Shown: positions 41,391 through 51,112, numbered from the stretch's first letter. The stretch is 64,000 nucleotides of DNA from Liquorilactobacillus sucicola DSM 21376 = JCM 15457 (GCF_000612445.1 NZ_BALC01000007.1:1-64000); one strand, 5' to 3'. Program-made: numbers and translations. Notes: generated by a model not told the origin, from the sequence alone.

Positions 41391-43042
41391 ATGAGACTTG
41401 CTAAATATCGATCAAAAAAAGAAATAACGGCTGCAAAAAAGATGAAGAAGCGTTTAAGGTCGCAAATGGAAGATGTGATTTATAGTTTAAATATGGTTGG
41501 GGTTGGATCAAACAAGCATGCGCGACATTACTATAAGGTAAAATTAAGTTTACTCAAAGTATTATTTATTTATGTAGACCAATTGCTGTTGCTCAACGAG
41601 CTTTTTTTTAAAATTAAGCGTGAAACGGGTCAAATCAAAAGGATTAGTAGGGGTACCGCAGTTTTCTTATTTCTTAAAAAAGCAACAAACAATCTTAAGA
41701 AAATATCTCCGTTGGAAAAATGTTATCCGCAAGTATTCGAAGTAGAACTTGAAAAGATGATCCTACAAAAAAGTGACAGGATGATTGAGATAAAAAAGAA
41801 TGTTGTTTCTTTAAGAAAGGGTTGGGAAGACTTAGAAGAAGTAGCAAAAATTATCATAGTCGGTACATCTGCTTTGGAAAAAGCAAAACATACTGAAACT
41901 GCTGGAGAATTGCGGGCTGAAACAGAAAAAATGGAACATTGTTATCACACCTATATGGTAAAGAAAATGATCAGAAAAATGAAACTGCAACCCCCTCAAA
42001 AAGAAAGTATGTGCGAGAGAGCTGTTCATGAAGTGCGCAATGCAGATATGTTGTGCTGGCCACCTGAAAGTATTGAAGTACTGTTAAGTAATTTCCTTCA
42101 AGTCAGATTTAGGCAGAGTGAGGCTCAAGAAAAAAGTTTTCAGAACAGCGATAGTGCAAATTCTTATAAGCGAGTAGGGACAAGATTATTTAGCGAAATG
42201 TGGGATTCGTATCAGCAAAGCTGCATGCAGCAAAAAAGTGCGCAAAATAAACTAACATTACTGATGACAGTTTCAAAAATGTGTGATTTAAACGGCAGCA
42301 AAAGTCAGACAAAGCATTTGTTACGATATTTTGCACCGATCAGCCTGCTGCCGCTTTCTGGAAAGATTTAGCGAAAACAGTGCAAACTGCCTTTCCTGAG
42401 GGATTAAATGCAACTTTGAATGAAAAATTAGCTAAAAACGTTCATCAATTTCGTTATCTTATTTCAGCACAACAGATACAATTTGTCAGAGAAAAGTATT
42501 TGCAGCAGGGAAAAACAGAATTTGAAGCATTAGCATGGTATCTAAGTACGTTGCCAGAAGGACAGTTTTCATTAGATGAATCGGCCCGTCTTCATCAAAA
42601 ACATAGGCGTAAAAATGGCGAAGCACCAGCGAATTATTATAAAACCAATATCAAAGTAGTAGTCGGATTTCACTCGGAATACATTCTTGATGGCAATGGG
42701 AATTTGATCAATGAGATTGATGTGGAAAAAGAGCCATTTGAAAATGAAAACGGTATAGTAAATGGAGCAAGCTTTAATTATGCTGCTTCAAATGATTATA
42801 AAGCAAGCAAAGGTCCAAAATGGAATGCTGTCCATTCAGACCATTATAAATTAGATATTAGTATTCCATCTAAAATGGAGCCAATATTTCGTTTAAAGAC
42901 TGTTAAAAATTACAAGTCGCCTTCTTTAAAAATATACAACTGCCAAAAGGATCCAAACTACGGATCGAACGGTCAAAGTGCACATCAAGCCAATCAAAAA
43001 GCAATGCATGCTTTTTGGAAAGAAATCAAAAGATTGAGCTGA
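41391..43042 (+). CDS. Protein of unknown function, DUF3114-like (frameshifted here)
   Basis: About 550 residues once repaired. The first frame runs 325 codons to a stop at 42369. The second resumes in the -1 frame with AAFWKDLAKTVQTAFPEG. Adding one C to the CC at 42336-42337 (gca-ccg to gca-ccc-gat) joins them cleanly. The amino part is lysine-rich and helical without a signal peptide. The carboxyl part (HQFRYLISAQQIQFVREKY, VVVGFHSEYILDGNGN, IVNGASFNYA, the histidine-rich middle and the FWKEIKRL end) recalls the DUF3114 family, from memory only. ATG after gaggagag. It sits between two terminators, so it is transcribed alone. Role unknown. Confidence 0.65.
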
Positions 43043-43132
43043 AAAGCAAAAACATAAGCACAGTCTATAGAGTGCTAAAGTTTGCTAAAAAAAATATTTC
43101 CTAGGAAATGGTTAAGAAAAAAATGTTAAAAA

Positions 43133-43166
43133 TTGACTAAATTGTGTTTTTAGGGTAACCTAAAAA
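43133..43166 (+). promoter_or_regulatory. Mn transporter promoter with DtxR/MntR-family operator
   Basis: Perfect 8-bp inverted repeat TTTTTAGG-gtaa-CCTAAAAA (43147-43166), the arrangement bound by SirR, MntR and SloR-type metal-dependent repressors of the DtxR family. A -35 TTGACT lies at 43133-43138. The operator covers the predicted -10 (about 43156). Expected effect: repression of the transporter when manganese (or iron) is plentiful. Confidence 0.78.
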
Positions 43167-43202
43167 TGTGAAGAAGTTAACTTTGTATAAGAGGTGATGG
43201 GA

Positions 43203-43926
43203 ATGATTGAGTGCAAGAATGTCAGTGTGGTATACAACAATGAGGTCGAAGCTTTACACCATATAGATTTGGCGATTAAGGGTCCAACAATTACTGGAAT
43301 CATCGGTCCAAATGGATCAGGTAAGTCTACGCTTTTGAAAGCAATACTGGGAATGGCTCAATTTAATGGAGAAATCAATATTGATGGTGTTACTTCTAAA
43401 AAGTTTTTAAAAAAAAATTGCTTATGTTGCACAAAAAAGTTTGATCGATTTATCGTTCCCAATTACTGTTAAAGAATGTGTATCCTTAGGGATATTGCCA
43501 AGTCTAGGACTTTTTAAAAGAATAAAAAAGGCAGATTGGAAAAGAGTAGAAAAAGCGTTGGATATTGTAGGGTTGAGAGAGCAGGAACAACGCCAAATTA
43601 GTGCATTGTCAGGTGGGCAGTTTCAGCGAGTACTGATTGCACGTTGCTTGGTTCAGAATGCCGACTACCTTTTTTTAGACGAACCTTTTGTGGGTGTTGA
43701 TATGATAAGTGAAGATATTATAATAAAAATTTTAAAAAATTTGAGAAACGAAGGTAAAACGATTTTAATTGTTCACCATGATTTAAGCAAAGTGAAAGAT
43801 TATTTTGATCAGTTGGTAATGTTGAACAGCAAAGTAATTGCGGCAGGGGCAACTGCTGAAGTTTTTAACATGCAAAATTTGAAGTGCGCCTATGGCGAAA
43901 ATATTTTTGTAGACAGGGGTGAATAA
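43203..43926 (+). CDS. Manganese-type ABC transporter ATPase (frameshifted at an A9 tract)
   Basis: ATPase of a cluster A-I metal importer (PsaB/ScaC/MntB type). ATG 43203 follows gaggtg. Walker [10 protein letters not shown], then a frame break at the nine-A run 43409-43417. In the other frame [20 protein letters not shown] continues, with signature [15 protein letters not shown], Walker [13 protein letters not shown] and switch histidine VHHD. Removing one A gives an intact protein of about 240 residues. Poly-A of this length can slip in sequencing, replication or transcription, so a functional protein is still possible. The permease starts 2 bases after the stop. Confidence 0.88.
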
Positions 43927-43928
43927 AG

Positions 43929-44771
43929 ATGCTTGCAGAGTTTATTCATGGATTGATGACTTTTCATTTTTTACAAAATGCCTTAATAACTGCAGTTGTT
44001 GTAGGTACTGTTTCAGGTATTGTCGGATGTTTCATTATTTTACGTGGAATGTCGCTAATGGGGGATGCGATTTCTCATGCAGTTTTGCCAGGAGTAGCTA
44101 TTGCATACATCTTGAGTATCAATTTTTTTGTCGGAGCAATTGCATTTGGAATATTATCTTCAATAATAATTACTTATATTAAAGAAAACAGTCTTATCAA
44201 GAGTGATACTGCGATTGGAATAACCTTTAGTTCCTTTTTAGCACTGGGAGTTATATTGATTGGGGTTGCACGCAGTTCAACTGATTTATTCCATATACTT
44301 TTTGGGAATATTCTTGCAGTTCAGGATGTGGATAAATGGATAACGATTGCAGTTTCTTTCCTAGTTATATTAGTGATTGTTTTATATTTCAAAGAACTCT
44401 TATTGACATCATTTGATCCGCAAATGGCTAAAGCATTGGGGATGCGAGTCAATTTTTATCACTATCTACTTATGTTGATGTTGACCTTGGTTGCTGTTAC
44501 TGCTATGCAAAGTGTGGGAACAATTTTAATTGTGGCGCTTTTAATAACACCGGCTGCTACAGCATTTTTATTCACTAAAACTTTGAAAACAATGATCTTC
44601 TTAGCGGCCGGAATCGGGGCAGTTGTTTCGGTAATAGGGCTCTTTATCGGATACAGTTATAATATCGCAGCTGGTTCAAGCATTGTGTTAACCGCTGCTG
44701 TAGTGTTCTTAGTTAGTTTTTTCATCTCACCAAAACAAAAATATGTGAAAAGGAAGGTGCAAAAATGGTGA
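43929..44771 (+). CDS. Manganese-type ABC transporter permease
   Basis: 280 residues with about eight to nine hydrophobic segments, ABC-3 family (PsaC/ScaB/MntC). The family block [19 protein letters not shown] near residues 35-55 is present, and the ATPase-coupling region [14 protein letters not shown] is near the middle. Its 3' end overlaps the lipoprotein gene by 7 bases. Together with its neighbours it forms an ATPase-permease-binding-protein operon. Confidence 0.93.
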   Translation: MLAEFIHGLMTFHFLQNALITAVVVGTVSGIVGCFIILRGMSLMGDAISHAVLPGVAIAYILSINFFVGAIAFGILSSIIITYIKENSLIKSDTAIGITFSSFLALGVILIGVARSSTDLFHILFGNILAVQDVDKWITIAVSFLVILVIVLYFKELLLTSFDPQMAKALGMRVNFYHYLLMLMLTLVAVTAMQSVGTILIVALLITPAATAFLFTKTLKTMIFLAAGIGAVVSVIGLFIGYSYNIAAGSSIVLTAAVVFLVSFFISPKQKYVKRKVQKW

Positions 44772-45712
44772 AAAAGATGCGCAAATATTTAAGTTACGTG
44801 GCTTTTACAGCTTTCATCGTTTTGGCGTTTGCAGGGTGTTCTTCAACTAAAAATAGTACATCGGAAAAATCAGATAAAATAAAAGTAGTGGCAACTAATT
44901 CTATCATAGCTGATATTACTAAAAACATTGGTAAGAATCGTATAGAGTTACACAGTATCGTTCCAGCTGGACGAGATCCCCATGAGTACGAGCCACTGCC
45001 TGAAGATACGAAAAAAGTATCTGAAGCTGATGCTATTTTTTATAATGGACTCAATCTAGAAACTGGTGGCAATGCATGGTTTGAAAAACTTGTCAAAAAT
45101 GCAGGTAAAAAGGCAAATAAAGATTATTTTGCAGTTAGTGATGGTGTGAAAAAAATATATTTGGAAGGAGCGTCGGAAAAGGGAAAAGAGGATCCCCATG
45201 CGTGGTTGGATCTTAAAAATGGTGTTATTTATGCGAGGAATATTGAGAAACAGCTTGCAGCTAAAGATCCGAAAAATAAGAAGTTTTACAAGAAAAATTT
45301 GAACGCATATGTAAAGAAATTAAATGGGCTTCATAGCAAAGCTAAACGCGAGTTTGAAAATATTCCTGCTGCTAAAAAGATGATTGTTACAAGTGAAGGA
45401 TGTTTCAAGTATTTTTCTAGGGCTTACAATGTTCCTTCGGCTTATATTTGGGAAATTAATACTGAACAAGAAGGCACACCAGATCAATTAAAAAAATTAG
45501 TACAGAAACTTAAGAATTCAGAGGTCCCAGCACTATTTGTGGAAAGTAGCGTAGATTCAAGACCAATGAAAACTATTTCGAAAGAAACTGGTATTCCGAT
45601 CTACTCTGAGATATTTACAGATTCTGTCGCTAAGAAGGGTCAGACTGGAGATAGTTACTATTCAATGATGAAATGGAATTTAGAAAAAATTGCAGCTGGC
45701 TTGTCTCAATAA
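44765..45712 (+). CDS. Manganese/metal-binding lipoprotein (PsaA/ScaA/MtsA type)
   Basis: 315 residues. The signal peptide ends in a lipobox LAFAGC, so the mature protein is lipid-anchored outside the cell. The four metal ligands expected in this family are visible: His in RDPHEYEP, His in EDPHAWLD, Glu in [10 protein letters not shown] and Asp in IFTDSVAK. That His2-Glu-Asp set points to Mn (or Fe) rather than the His3 zinc site. [12 protein letters not shown] and [13 protein letters not shown] are close to PsaA/FimA of streptococci. ATG after gaaggtgc; operon ends at the 45899 terminator. Confidence 0.95.
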   Translation: MVKKMRKYLSYVAFTAFIVLAFAGCSSTKNSTSEKSDKIKVVATNSIIADITKNIGKNRIELHSIVPAGRDPHEYEPLPEDTKKVSEADAIFYNGLNLETGGNAWFEKLVKNAGKKANKDYFAVSDGVKKIYLEGASEKGKEDPHAWLDLKNGVIYARNIEKQLAAKDPKNKKFYKKNLNAYVKKLNGLHSKAKREFENIPAAKKMIVTSEGCFKYFSRAYNVPSAYIWEINTEQEGTPDQLKKLVQKLKNSEVPALFVESSVDSRPMKTISKETGIPIYSEIFTDSVAKKGQTGDSYYSMMKWNLEKIAAGLSQ

Positions 45713-45898
45713 GTAAGCACTTATTGGATGAATTTGTTCTTGCTATCTACAATAAAATGATGGGAAAAGTGTGGCATATTTGTTAAAGCTTAGAGTACTG
45801 ACGTAAAATTAGAAATGTATGTAGTGAGTTGTTCAACATGCATAATGCGAAGTTGGATAGAGAATTTTGAATTATAATGTATCTTCATGCAAATTTAT

Positions 45899-45945
45899 AA
45901 GGAGCTGTGCCAAATTTAGTTTTTGGCACAGCTCCTTCTTTTTAT
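45899..45945 (+). terminator. Terminator of the metal ABC operon
   Basis: Stem aaggagctgtgccaaa / ttttggcacagctcctt with a short loop, followed by ctttttatt. It lies 190 bases after the lipoprotein stop. Confidence 0.9.
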
Positions 45946-45982
45946 TCCGTATAAACGTGTTCCATAAGTCAAAATTCTCCGT

Positions 45983-46045
45983 CTAGCTTCGAATTACTCA
46001 TAGCAAAGTACTCGCTATGTTTGTAATTTCGAGTTAGTACTCAAA
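45983..46045 (+). repeat. Imperfect palindrome R1 (related to 52437-52494)
   Basis: Outer arms ctagcttcgaattac / gtaatttcgagttag (45983-45997 and 46023-46037, about 12 of 15 pairing) and inner perfect arms catagc / gctatg (45999-46004, 46014-46019). Next to it is ttagtactcaaa (46034-46045). It lies between convergent genes, with no clear T-run, so its role is unclear. Confidence 0.6.
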
Positions 46046-46192
46046 TTTTCCCGACTTTGTACTGCCTTATTTAAAATAAACGCATATTATCTGCATCAAC
46101 TCGTCTCAAGCAATCAAATACTCGCTTAGCAGCATTAAGCATTTCCGCTTCCAGTATAGTATAACTAGCAGCAATCTTTGAGAATAAAAAAG

Positions 46193-47107
46193 TTAATGCA
46201 GTGATGTTAGCTTTTCTGAAATTATCTTAGCAGAATTGTCTAGTTTAGCTTGTTCTTCGATAGTTAGCTTGATTTTATTTATCTCAACAACTCCCTGACG
46301 ACCTATAACTGCAGGGTATCCAATATAGTGACCATAATTTTCAAGATAAACAGAGGTCGGGCATGCAAGGTGTGCATCTGAAAGTACCGCGAGAGCAAGC
46401 TTAATTGCACAGGTCGTAATCGCGTAACATGTATAGTGTTTACCTGAAAAAATCAACCATCCTCCGCGACGAGCACGGTGATCCAAATCAGCAAGATCTA
46501 AACCACATACGGCAGCGGCATCTTCAATTGTGTGTCCCTTAACTTCGACCGTTGACCAAGCAGTGAATTGTGATTCTCCATGCTCGCCAAGAACATAACC
46601 GCTAATATTTTTAGGATCCTCATGGACGGCTTGGCCAACTGCTCGCTGCATTCTTGCAGTGTCCAAGAATGTTCCTGTCCCGAAGACTTGCTTCTTGCTG
46701 AGACCAGTTTGTCGCTGCAATAGAGTAGTAATAACGTCGCATGGATTGCTAATATTGATAAGTACGCCATTAAACCCAACTTTTTTGATTTTTTGAGCAA
46801 CCTCTGCAACAACAGCAGCATTGTAGTTCAATTCACCAAAACGATCTCCATCCATCTTTATGGCCGAAATATTTCCAAAAGCTGTTATGATAACATCTGC
46901 ATCTTTTAAGGCAGTATAATCTTGTGGAATAATTTTGGTAAAAGTGTCTAAGCGAGAAAGGGTATCGCGAAGATCGTACTCTTCTGCAACTGCCTTATCC
47001 TCATTTGAATCAATCAAAACAAGTTCATCGGCAATCCCCTTTGTCACAAGTGTATAAGCAATAGTTGCACCAACATGGCCTAGACCTATCACACCAATTT
47101 TTCTCAT
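46193..47107 (-). CDS. L-2-hydroxyisocaproate dehydrogenase
   Basis: 304 residues, lactate/malate dehydrogenase superfamily. The amino-terminal Rossmann motif GLGHVGATIA and the NAD-ribose aspartate in VLIDSNE are present. The catalytic histidine is in LGEHGESQF, the substrate arginine in TARMQRAVG, and ISNPCDVIT is the usual Asn region. Missing LDH-specific loop features, together with GTGTFLDTARMQ and the GKHYTCYAI region, fit the L-HicDH branch, which reduces branched 2-oxo acids from leucine and isoleucine. Such enzymes influence amino acid-derived flavour and redox balance. ATG on the minus strand after gaggttc, monocistronic. Confidence 0.88.
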   Translation of the reverse strand: MRKIGVIGLGHVGATIAYTLVTKGIADELVLIDSNEDKAVAEEYDLRDTLSRLDTFTKIIPQDYTALKDADVIITAFGNISAIKMDGDRFGELNYNAAVVAEVAQKIKKVGFNGVLINISNPCDVITTLLQRQTGLSKKQVFGTGTFLDTARMQRAVGQAVHEDPKNISGYVLGEHGESQFTAWSTVEVKGHTIEDAAAVCGLDLADLDHRARRGGWLIFSGKHYTCYAITTCAIKLALAVLSDAHLACPTSVYLENYGHYIGYPAVIGRQGVVEINKIKLTIEEQAKLDNSAKIISEKLTSLH

Positions 47108-47359
47108 TCAATGAACCTCCATTAAAATAATCTAAAGCTATTATAATCTCAATTTTAAATGTTCTGGGCTTAAAGTCAACTGCGGCTTTGCTTTTTTATA
47201 TAAAGCTATGTATAAAAACATGGTCTTTTTTGGTAAAATTAAATCTGAGTTAAATCACGTTCCTGTAGATAATTTTTAGATTTAACTCCAATTTTTTGTA
47301 AATTTAATTAAATAATTTTAAAATAAAAGCAACAACGTTTTTAGAAAGGAAGATCAAAA

Positions 47360-48151
47360 ATGTCTTTGAGAATAAGCTTGATACAAATGGATGTAAAATA
47401 TGCTCAGGCAGAAGTCAATTATGAGAGGGTGCAGCAGCTGGTTACGGAAGCAGCTGCTGCTAAAACTGATATAATTGTTCTCCCAGAGATGTGGAATATC
47501 GGGTATGCATTGGATCAGCTAAATGAGTTAGCTGACAAAGAGGGGAATAGAACTAAAACTTTTTTGGCGGAATTAGCACGAAAGTTGGAAGTGAATATTG
47601 TCGGTGGGTCTGTTGCAACGGTGAAGAACGGCTCCTTCTACAATACCAGCTATGTTTTTGATCGCAAAGGCAAACTTTGCAGTGAATATGATAAGGTACA
47701 TCTATTTGGCCTGATGCATGAAGATAAGTGGATAACTGCGGGAGCAAAAGCTAATCGTTTTGTTTTAGATGGCATTCCAGCAACAGGTGTTATTTGCTAC
47801 GACATCCGTTTCCCAGAATGGGAACGGTCATTGATGCATCAAGGAGCCAAAGTTTTATTTGTCAGTGCGCAGTGGCCAGAGCAAAGGATTGAGCAGTGGG
47901 AAATTATGTTGCGAGCACGAGCTATTGAAAATCAGGCGTTTGTTATAGCTGTTAATCGAGTGGGGGAAGGTCCGGAAGGAGATCATTTTAATGGTCACTC
48001 GCTTGCAATCGATCCTTTGGGCAACATTCTTTTGCGAGCTCCAGATGACAAAGAAGGAATCTTTGATGTCAATTTAGACTTAGATTCACTCGAAGCAATT
48101 CGTGGTGAAATACCTGTTTTTTTAGATAGGCGGGTAGATTTATATGATTAG
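47360..48151 (+). CDS. Carbon-nitrogen hydrolase (nitrilase superfamily, omega-amidase-like)
   Basis: 263 residues. The Glu-Lys-Cys triad is visible at Glu43 (LPEMWN), Lys112 (YDKVHLF) and Cys146 (GVICYDIRFPEW). The YDIRFPEW form of the cysteine motif is typical of the YafV/omega-amidase branch, which hydrolyses 2-oxoglutaramate-like amides. The exact substrate is not determined. ATG after gaaaggaagat. It is divergent from the hydroxyacid dehydrogenase, whose 2-oxo acid metabolism could be related, though the two are not co-transcribed. Confidence 0.88.
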   Translation: MSLRISLIQMDVKYAQAEVNYERVQQLVTEAAAAKTDIIVLPEMWNIGYALDQLNELADKEGNRTKTFLAELARKLEVNIVGGSVATVKNGSFYNTSYVFDRKGKLCSEYDKVHLFGLMHEDKWITAGAKANRFVLDGIPATGVICYDIRFPEWERSLMHQGAKVLFVSAQWPEQRIEQWEIMLRARAIENQAFVIAVNRVGEGPEGDHFNGHSLAIDPLGNILLRAPDDKEGIFDVNLDLDSLEAIRGEIPVFLDRRVDLYD

Positions 48152-48889
48152 TCCACAATTTTCGTGTAATATAAGAGATAAAATGACTCTGCTAAAACGG
48201 TAAATTATAATAGAGTTGCACATAAATAGTAGTAGTCAAAAAAATAAGCGGTACATTTTATATGGACTAGCCAAGTTTTGTTAGCGACTTCAGCGTACAA
48301 GTCAATATAAAAAGCATTTTATATTATCATTGGACAACAGCAAGTGCTAAATGCGGTTCTTTCAAAAGGGGGTAAGATAAAGTTAAAGTACTGTTAGGCA
48401 GTACTTTAAAAGAGAGCACGATAATGTAGAAAAATGAGTTTATGCTAATTGTGGACTTGTGCAATGTTTTCGTAGAAGGGCTATAGTGTAATATAAGTTG
48501 AAATGAGGATGTTTTAAGAAAGAAGGTGAGGAATATTAATAAGTAAAAAATTATCATTTTTAATAATTTAAATGATACGTATTACGATATGTTATTTAAA
48601 TATTGTCAAAAAAATAGTAGAATAGAAAATATGTGGTTTAAACCTGCTGGGGGTATCGATAATTCTGCATGCAACACACAAAAAAATGTTGGGAGAGTAA
48701 TATAAATACCAAGACTTTGATAAGAAACATATTTTTAGAATTTTTAAACATATTAGTGTAAAATGTACGCATGGAAGATAGGAAAACACATAATTTATAG
48801 CGTTTACTTGACAAGGCTATATTATTTTAGTATATTATGATAGTTCACATGTTATATAAAAATTTTTAAACATTCGGGGGAAAAAAAGC
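48152..48889 (+). other. Long AT-rich intergenic region with one perfect hairpin
   Basis: 738 bases without a convincing gene; short frames on both strands have no recognisable content or ribosome-binding site. At 48383-48409 there is a perfect 11-bp hairpin ttaaagtactg-ttagg-cagtactttaa without a T-run. The marR promoter is at the far end. Nothing else is recognised. Confidence 0.5.
48808..48836 (+). promoter_or_regulatory. Promoter of the MarR-family gene
   Basis: A -35 TTGACA (48808-48813), 17-base spacer and -10 TATATT (48831-48836). Close to consensus, 53 bases before the GTG start. Confidence 0.8.
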
Positions 48890-49327
48890 GTGATTACTTT
48901 ACAAAAATCTTTGACCAACTTAACGCAGGTTTTAAGGCTGCATGAACGACATCAAGATGCACCTGATTTTGAAAAACTGGGCGCAATCGATATTTACTAT
49001 TTGGAAGCTATTTATCAACTTAAAGAGCCGACAATTGGGATGATATCTAAACTGCTTGATCAATCCACACCTAATACTAACTACCATATTAAAAAGCTAA
49101 TGAAGTTGGGCTTAATTGAAAAAAGGTTAGATGATGTAGATCGTCGTGTTACACATTTGATGGTAACAGATAAGTATCATCAAATGATGGACTCAGACAA
49201 TGAATTTTGGCAGAGATTGGAAAATAAGCTCGAAGATGAAGTCGCACCTAAGGACTTAGCTATTTTTAAGCGAGTTTTGCGTCAGACGATTGAGATAGTT
49301 ACGGATGAGAGCTTGGATGAATTTTAA
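48890..49327 (+). CDS. MarR-family transcriptional regulator
   Basis: 145 residues from GTG after cgggggaaa. Winged-helix region about residues 35-95: the recognition helix is expected in DQSTPNTNYHIKKLMKLGLIEK and the wing in DDVDRRVTHLMVT. The flanking helices would dimerise. It is closed by its own terminator, so the target genes and ligand are not shown by context. Confidence 0.85.
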   Translation: MITLQKSLTNLTQVLRLHERHQDAPDFEKLGAIDIYYLEAIYQLKEPTIGMISKLLDQSTPNTNYHIKKLMKLGLIEKRLDDVDRRVTHLMVTDKYHQMMDSDNEFWQRLENKLEDEVAPKDLAIFKRVLRQTIEIVTDESLDEF

Positions 49328-49360
49328 TAAAAGAGTGTGTTATATATATATTGATGGCTG

Positions 49361-49390
49361 AAAGTTGAGATAGTATCTCGACTTTTTTGT
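49361..49390 (+). terminator. Terminator after the MarR gene
   Basis: Stem aaagttgagat / atctcgacttt with a three-base loop and one G-U pair, followed by T's. Confidence 0.9.
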
Positions 49391-49534
49391 TTTTAATGGA
49401 AGGAAAGACAGCTATGTTTATTCGATGAAGTATTATTTAAACCGGACATACCTTTAAAAAATAATTAATTATGTTAAATTTTGACAAACGAGTATTTTTT
49501 TAGATGTTTTGTATGAAGTAAGCTTTGTTTTATA

Positions 49535-49543
49535 TGCTATAAT
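49535..49543 (+). promoter_or_regulatory. Extended -10 promoter before the glucosaminidase gene
   Basis: TGC-TATAAT, a consensus extended -10. No clear -35. About 100 bases before the TTG start. The rest of the 315-base gap between the MarR gene and this gene is AT-rich with no gene. Confidence 0.55.
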
Positions 49544-49642
49544 CGGCACGAGCAGTTTTGAGATAAAGCAAAGAAAAAAACTGGACAAAGAAGAATCGTG
49601 CAGGAGGCAAAGTTGTGCTGACTATACAAAGGATTGAAAAAT

Positions 49643-50308
49643 TTGGCTAAGAAGAGAAGAAAGAAGACCAACCGCAAGAAGAAAGGCTTCTTGATAGTTA
49701 ATGGAAAATTACAGATAACTAATGTTTTAGTGCTGGTTTTAGTTATAAGCTTGTTAACAGTCCAGGTAATGAATTGGTTAGGCAAGTATTCAACAAGCGA
49801 TAATAATGATGCTGATACTACACAAATCAATGATAATACAAAAAGAAACTTTATTAATCAGATTTTGCCGGTTGCACAGAAAGAACAAAGGCAGCATCAA
49901 CTATTGACCAGCATTACACTTGCACAAGCGGCCCTTGAATCAAATTGGGGCCAGAGTCAATTAGCAAGTCGTTATCATAATTTGTTTGGTGTTAAAAGTG
50001 ATGCAGCTAATGCACAGCTAATGACAACTGCTGAGTACGTTAATGGGCAATGGATAACAGTTAAAGCTAAATTTGCAACTTATAAAGATTGGAATGAATC
50101 AATTGAAGCACATACACGCTTATTTGTGAATGGAACCGGCTGGGATCAGGATCATTATCGGTCAGTGTTAGCGGCCAAAGATTATCGTGAAGCCGCTGCT
50201 GCCTTGCAAAAACAAGGTTATGCCACAGATCCTGGATATGCCCAGAAATTGATTCAGATTATTCAAGAGTATCAATTAGACAGGTATGATAAGACTTTAA
50301 CAAAATAA
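49643..50308 (+). CDS. GH73 endo-beta-N-acetylglucosaminidase (peptidoglycan hydrolase)
   Basis: 221 residues. A lysine/arginine-rich start is followed by one membrane segment (about residues 25-48), so the enzyme is anchored with its active domain outside. The GH73 domain (about 75-215) has the catalytic glutamate in AALESNWGQSQLA. YHNLFGVK and ATYKDWNESIEAHTRLF are further family blocks. It is expected to cut peptidoglycan glycan strands in growth or cell separation. The TTG at 49643 is chosen for its spacing from aaagga; TTG 49634 would abut that site. Confidence 0.9.
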   Translation: MAKKRRKKTNRKKKGFLIVNGKLQITNVLVLVLVISLLTVQVMNWLGKYSTSDNNDADTTQINDNTKRNFINQILPVAQKEQRQHQLLTSITLAQAALESNWGQSQLASRYHNLFGVKSDAANAQLMTTAEYVNGQWITVKAKFATYKDWNESIEAHTRLFVNGTGWDQDHYRSVLAAKDYREAAAALQKQGYATDPGYAQKLIQIIQEYQLDRYDKTLTK

Positions 50309-50324
50309 AGTCGAATAATAGAGT

Positions 50325-50353
50325 TTGCCGATTGGCATAATATATGCTAATCT
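50325..50353 (+). promoter_or_regulatory. xpt operon promoter
   Basis: A -35 TTGCCG (50325-50330), 17-base spacer and -10 TAATCT (50348-50353), preceded by TGC (extended -10). The predicted start is just before the riboswitch. Confidence 0.65.
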
Positions 50354-50364
50354 ACGTAGGTATT

Positions 50365-50433
50365 GTACTTATATAATGTCATAATATGGTTGACAAGTTT
50401 CTACCCAAGACCGAAAATCTTGGACTATAAGTA
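50365..50433 (+). promoter_or_regulatory. Guanine-type purine riboswitch
   Basis: Purine aptamer layout: closing P1 strands acttata / tataagt and the conserved junction sequences tataatgt, tttctac and gactat. The P3 hairpin is caagaccgaaaatcttg. The key J3/1 base is C (gaCtat), which specifies guanine or hypoxanthine, not adenine. A terminator hairpin 25 bases downstream completes an OFF switch, so guanine should stop xpt-permease transcription. Confidence 0.92.
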
Positions 50434-50457
50434 AAAAAAGCTACTAATAGTGGGAGG

Positions 50458-50499
50458 GGCTTCTTTTACGACTTGTCGTGTTAAAAGAAGCCTTTTTTG
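50458..50499 (+). terminator. Riboswitch-controlled terminator
   Basis: Perfect 11-bp arms ggcttctttta / taaaagaagcc around cgacttgtcgtgt, then T6. Expression platform of the guanine riboswitch. Confidence 0.92.
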
Positions 50500-50525
50500 T
50501 ACTTTAAAAAGAAAGGTCGGATAAG

Positions 50526-51112
50526 TTGAAGTTACTGGAAGAACGGATTCGTGAAGATGGGGTCGTATTGGACGGAGATGTGCTAAAAGTGAATCAATTT
50601 TTAAATCATCAAATCGATCCCGAACTGATGTATGCTGTGGGGCAAGAATTTAAACGTTTGTTTGGTGAGGAGGACATAACTAAGATATTAACGGTAGAGT
50701 CTTCAGGGATAGCACCAGCTATTATGGCAGGCTTATTGATGCATGTTCCAGTGGTTTTTGCGAAAAAGCAGAAGAGCTCGACTTTGAATGGAAGTCTATA
50801 TACAGCAAAAGTTTATTCATATACGAAAAAAGTCGAAAATACGATATCTGTAGATGCAAAGTTTTTAAGTACCAATGATAACGTGTTGATAATTGATGAT
50901 TTTTTAGCAAACGGTCAAGCTGTGAATGGCTTGTTAGATATTTGCAAACTGGCGCAAGCCATGTTGTTGGTGCTGGTATTGTAATTGAAAAGTCATTTCA
51001 GCAAGGAGCAGAACTGATTAGAAAACGCGGCGTCAGATTAGAGTCATTAGCACGAATTTCTTCTTTTGCGGGTAATAAAGTTCATTTTGCAGGGAGCGCT
51101 GAGAATGATTAA
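50526..51112 (+). CDS. xpt: Xanthine phosphoribosyltransferase (frameshifted here)
   Basis: Converts xanthine and PRPP to XMP in purine salvage. About 195 residues after repair. TTG start after gaaaggtcgg. [16 protein letters not shown], the [13 protein letters not shown] block and the PRPP loop [14 protein letters not shown] are all family features. The frame is lost near 50960: gcc-atg should read gcc-cat. Adding one C lets [18 protein letters not shown] and the natural end HFAGSAEND follow. The length then matches Bacillus Xpt (194). It overlaps the permease gene by 8 bases and is controlled by the guanine riboswitch. Confidence 0.92.

Noticed and set aside
48327-48789. Two small hydrophobic or basic minus-strand frames
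   Set aside because: No ribosome-binding site or recognisable content. They are simple products of AT-rich sequence.
51066-51104. Permease start 13 codons upstream of 51105
   Set aside because: Those codons lie in the true 3' end of xpt once its frameshift is repaired. The ATG at 51105 matches the family end.
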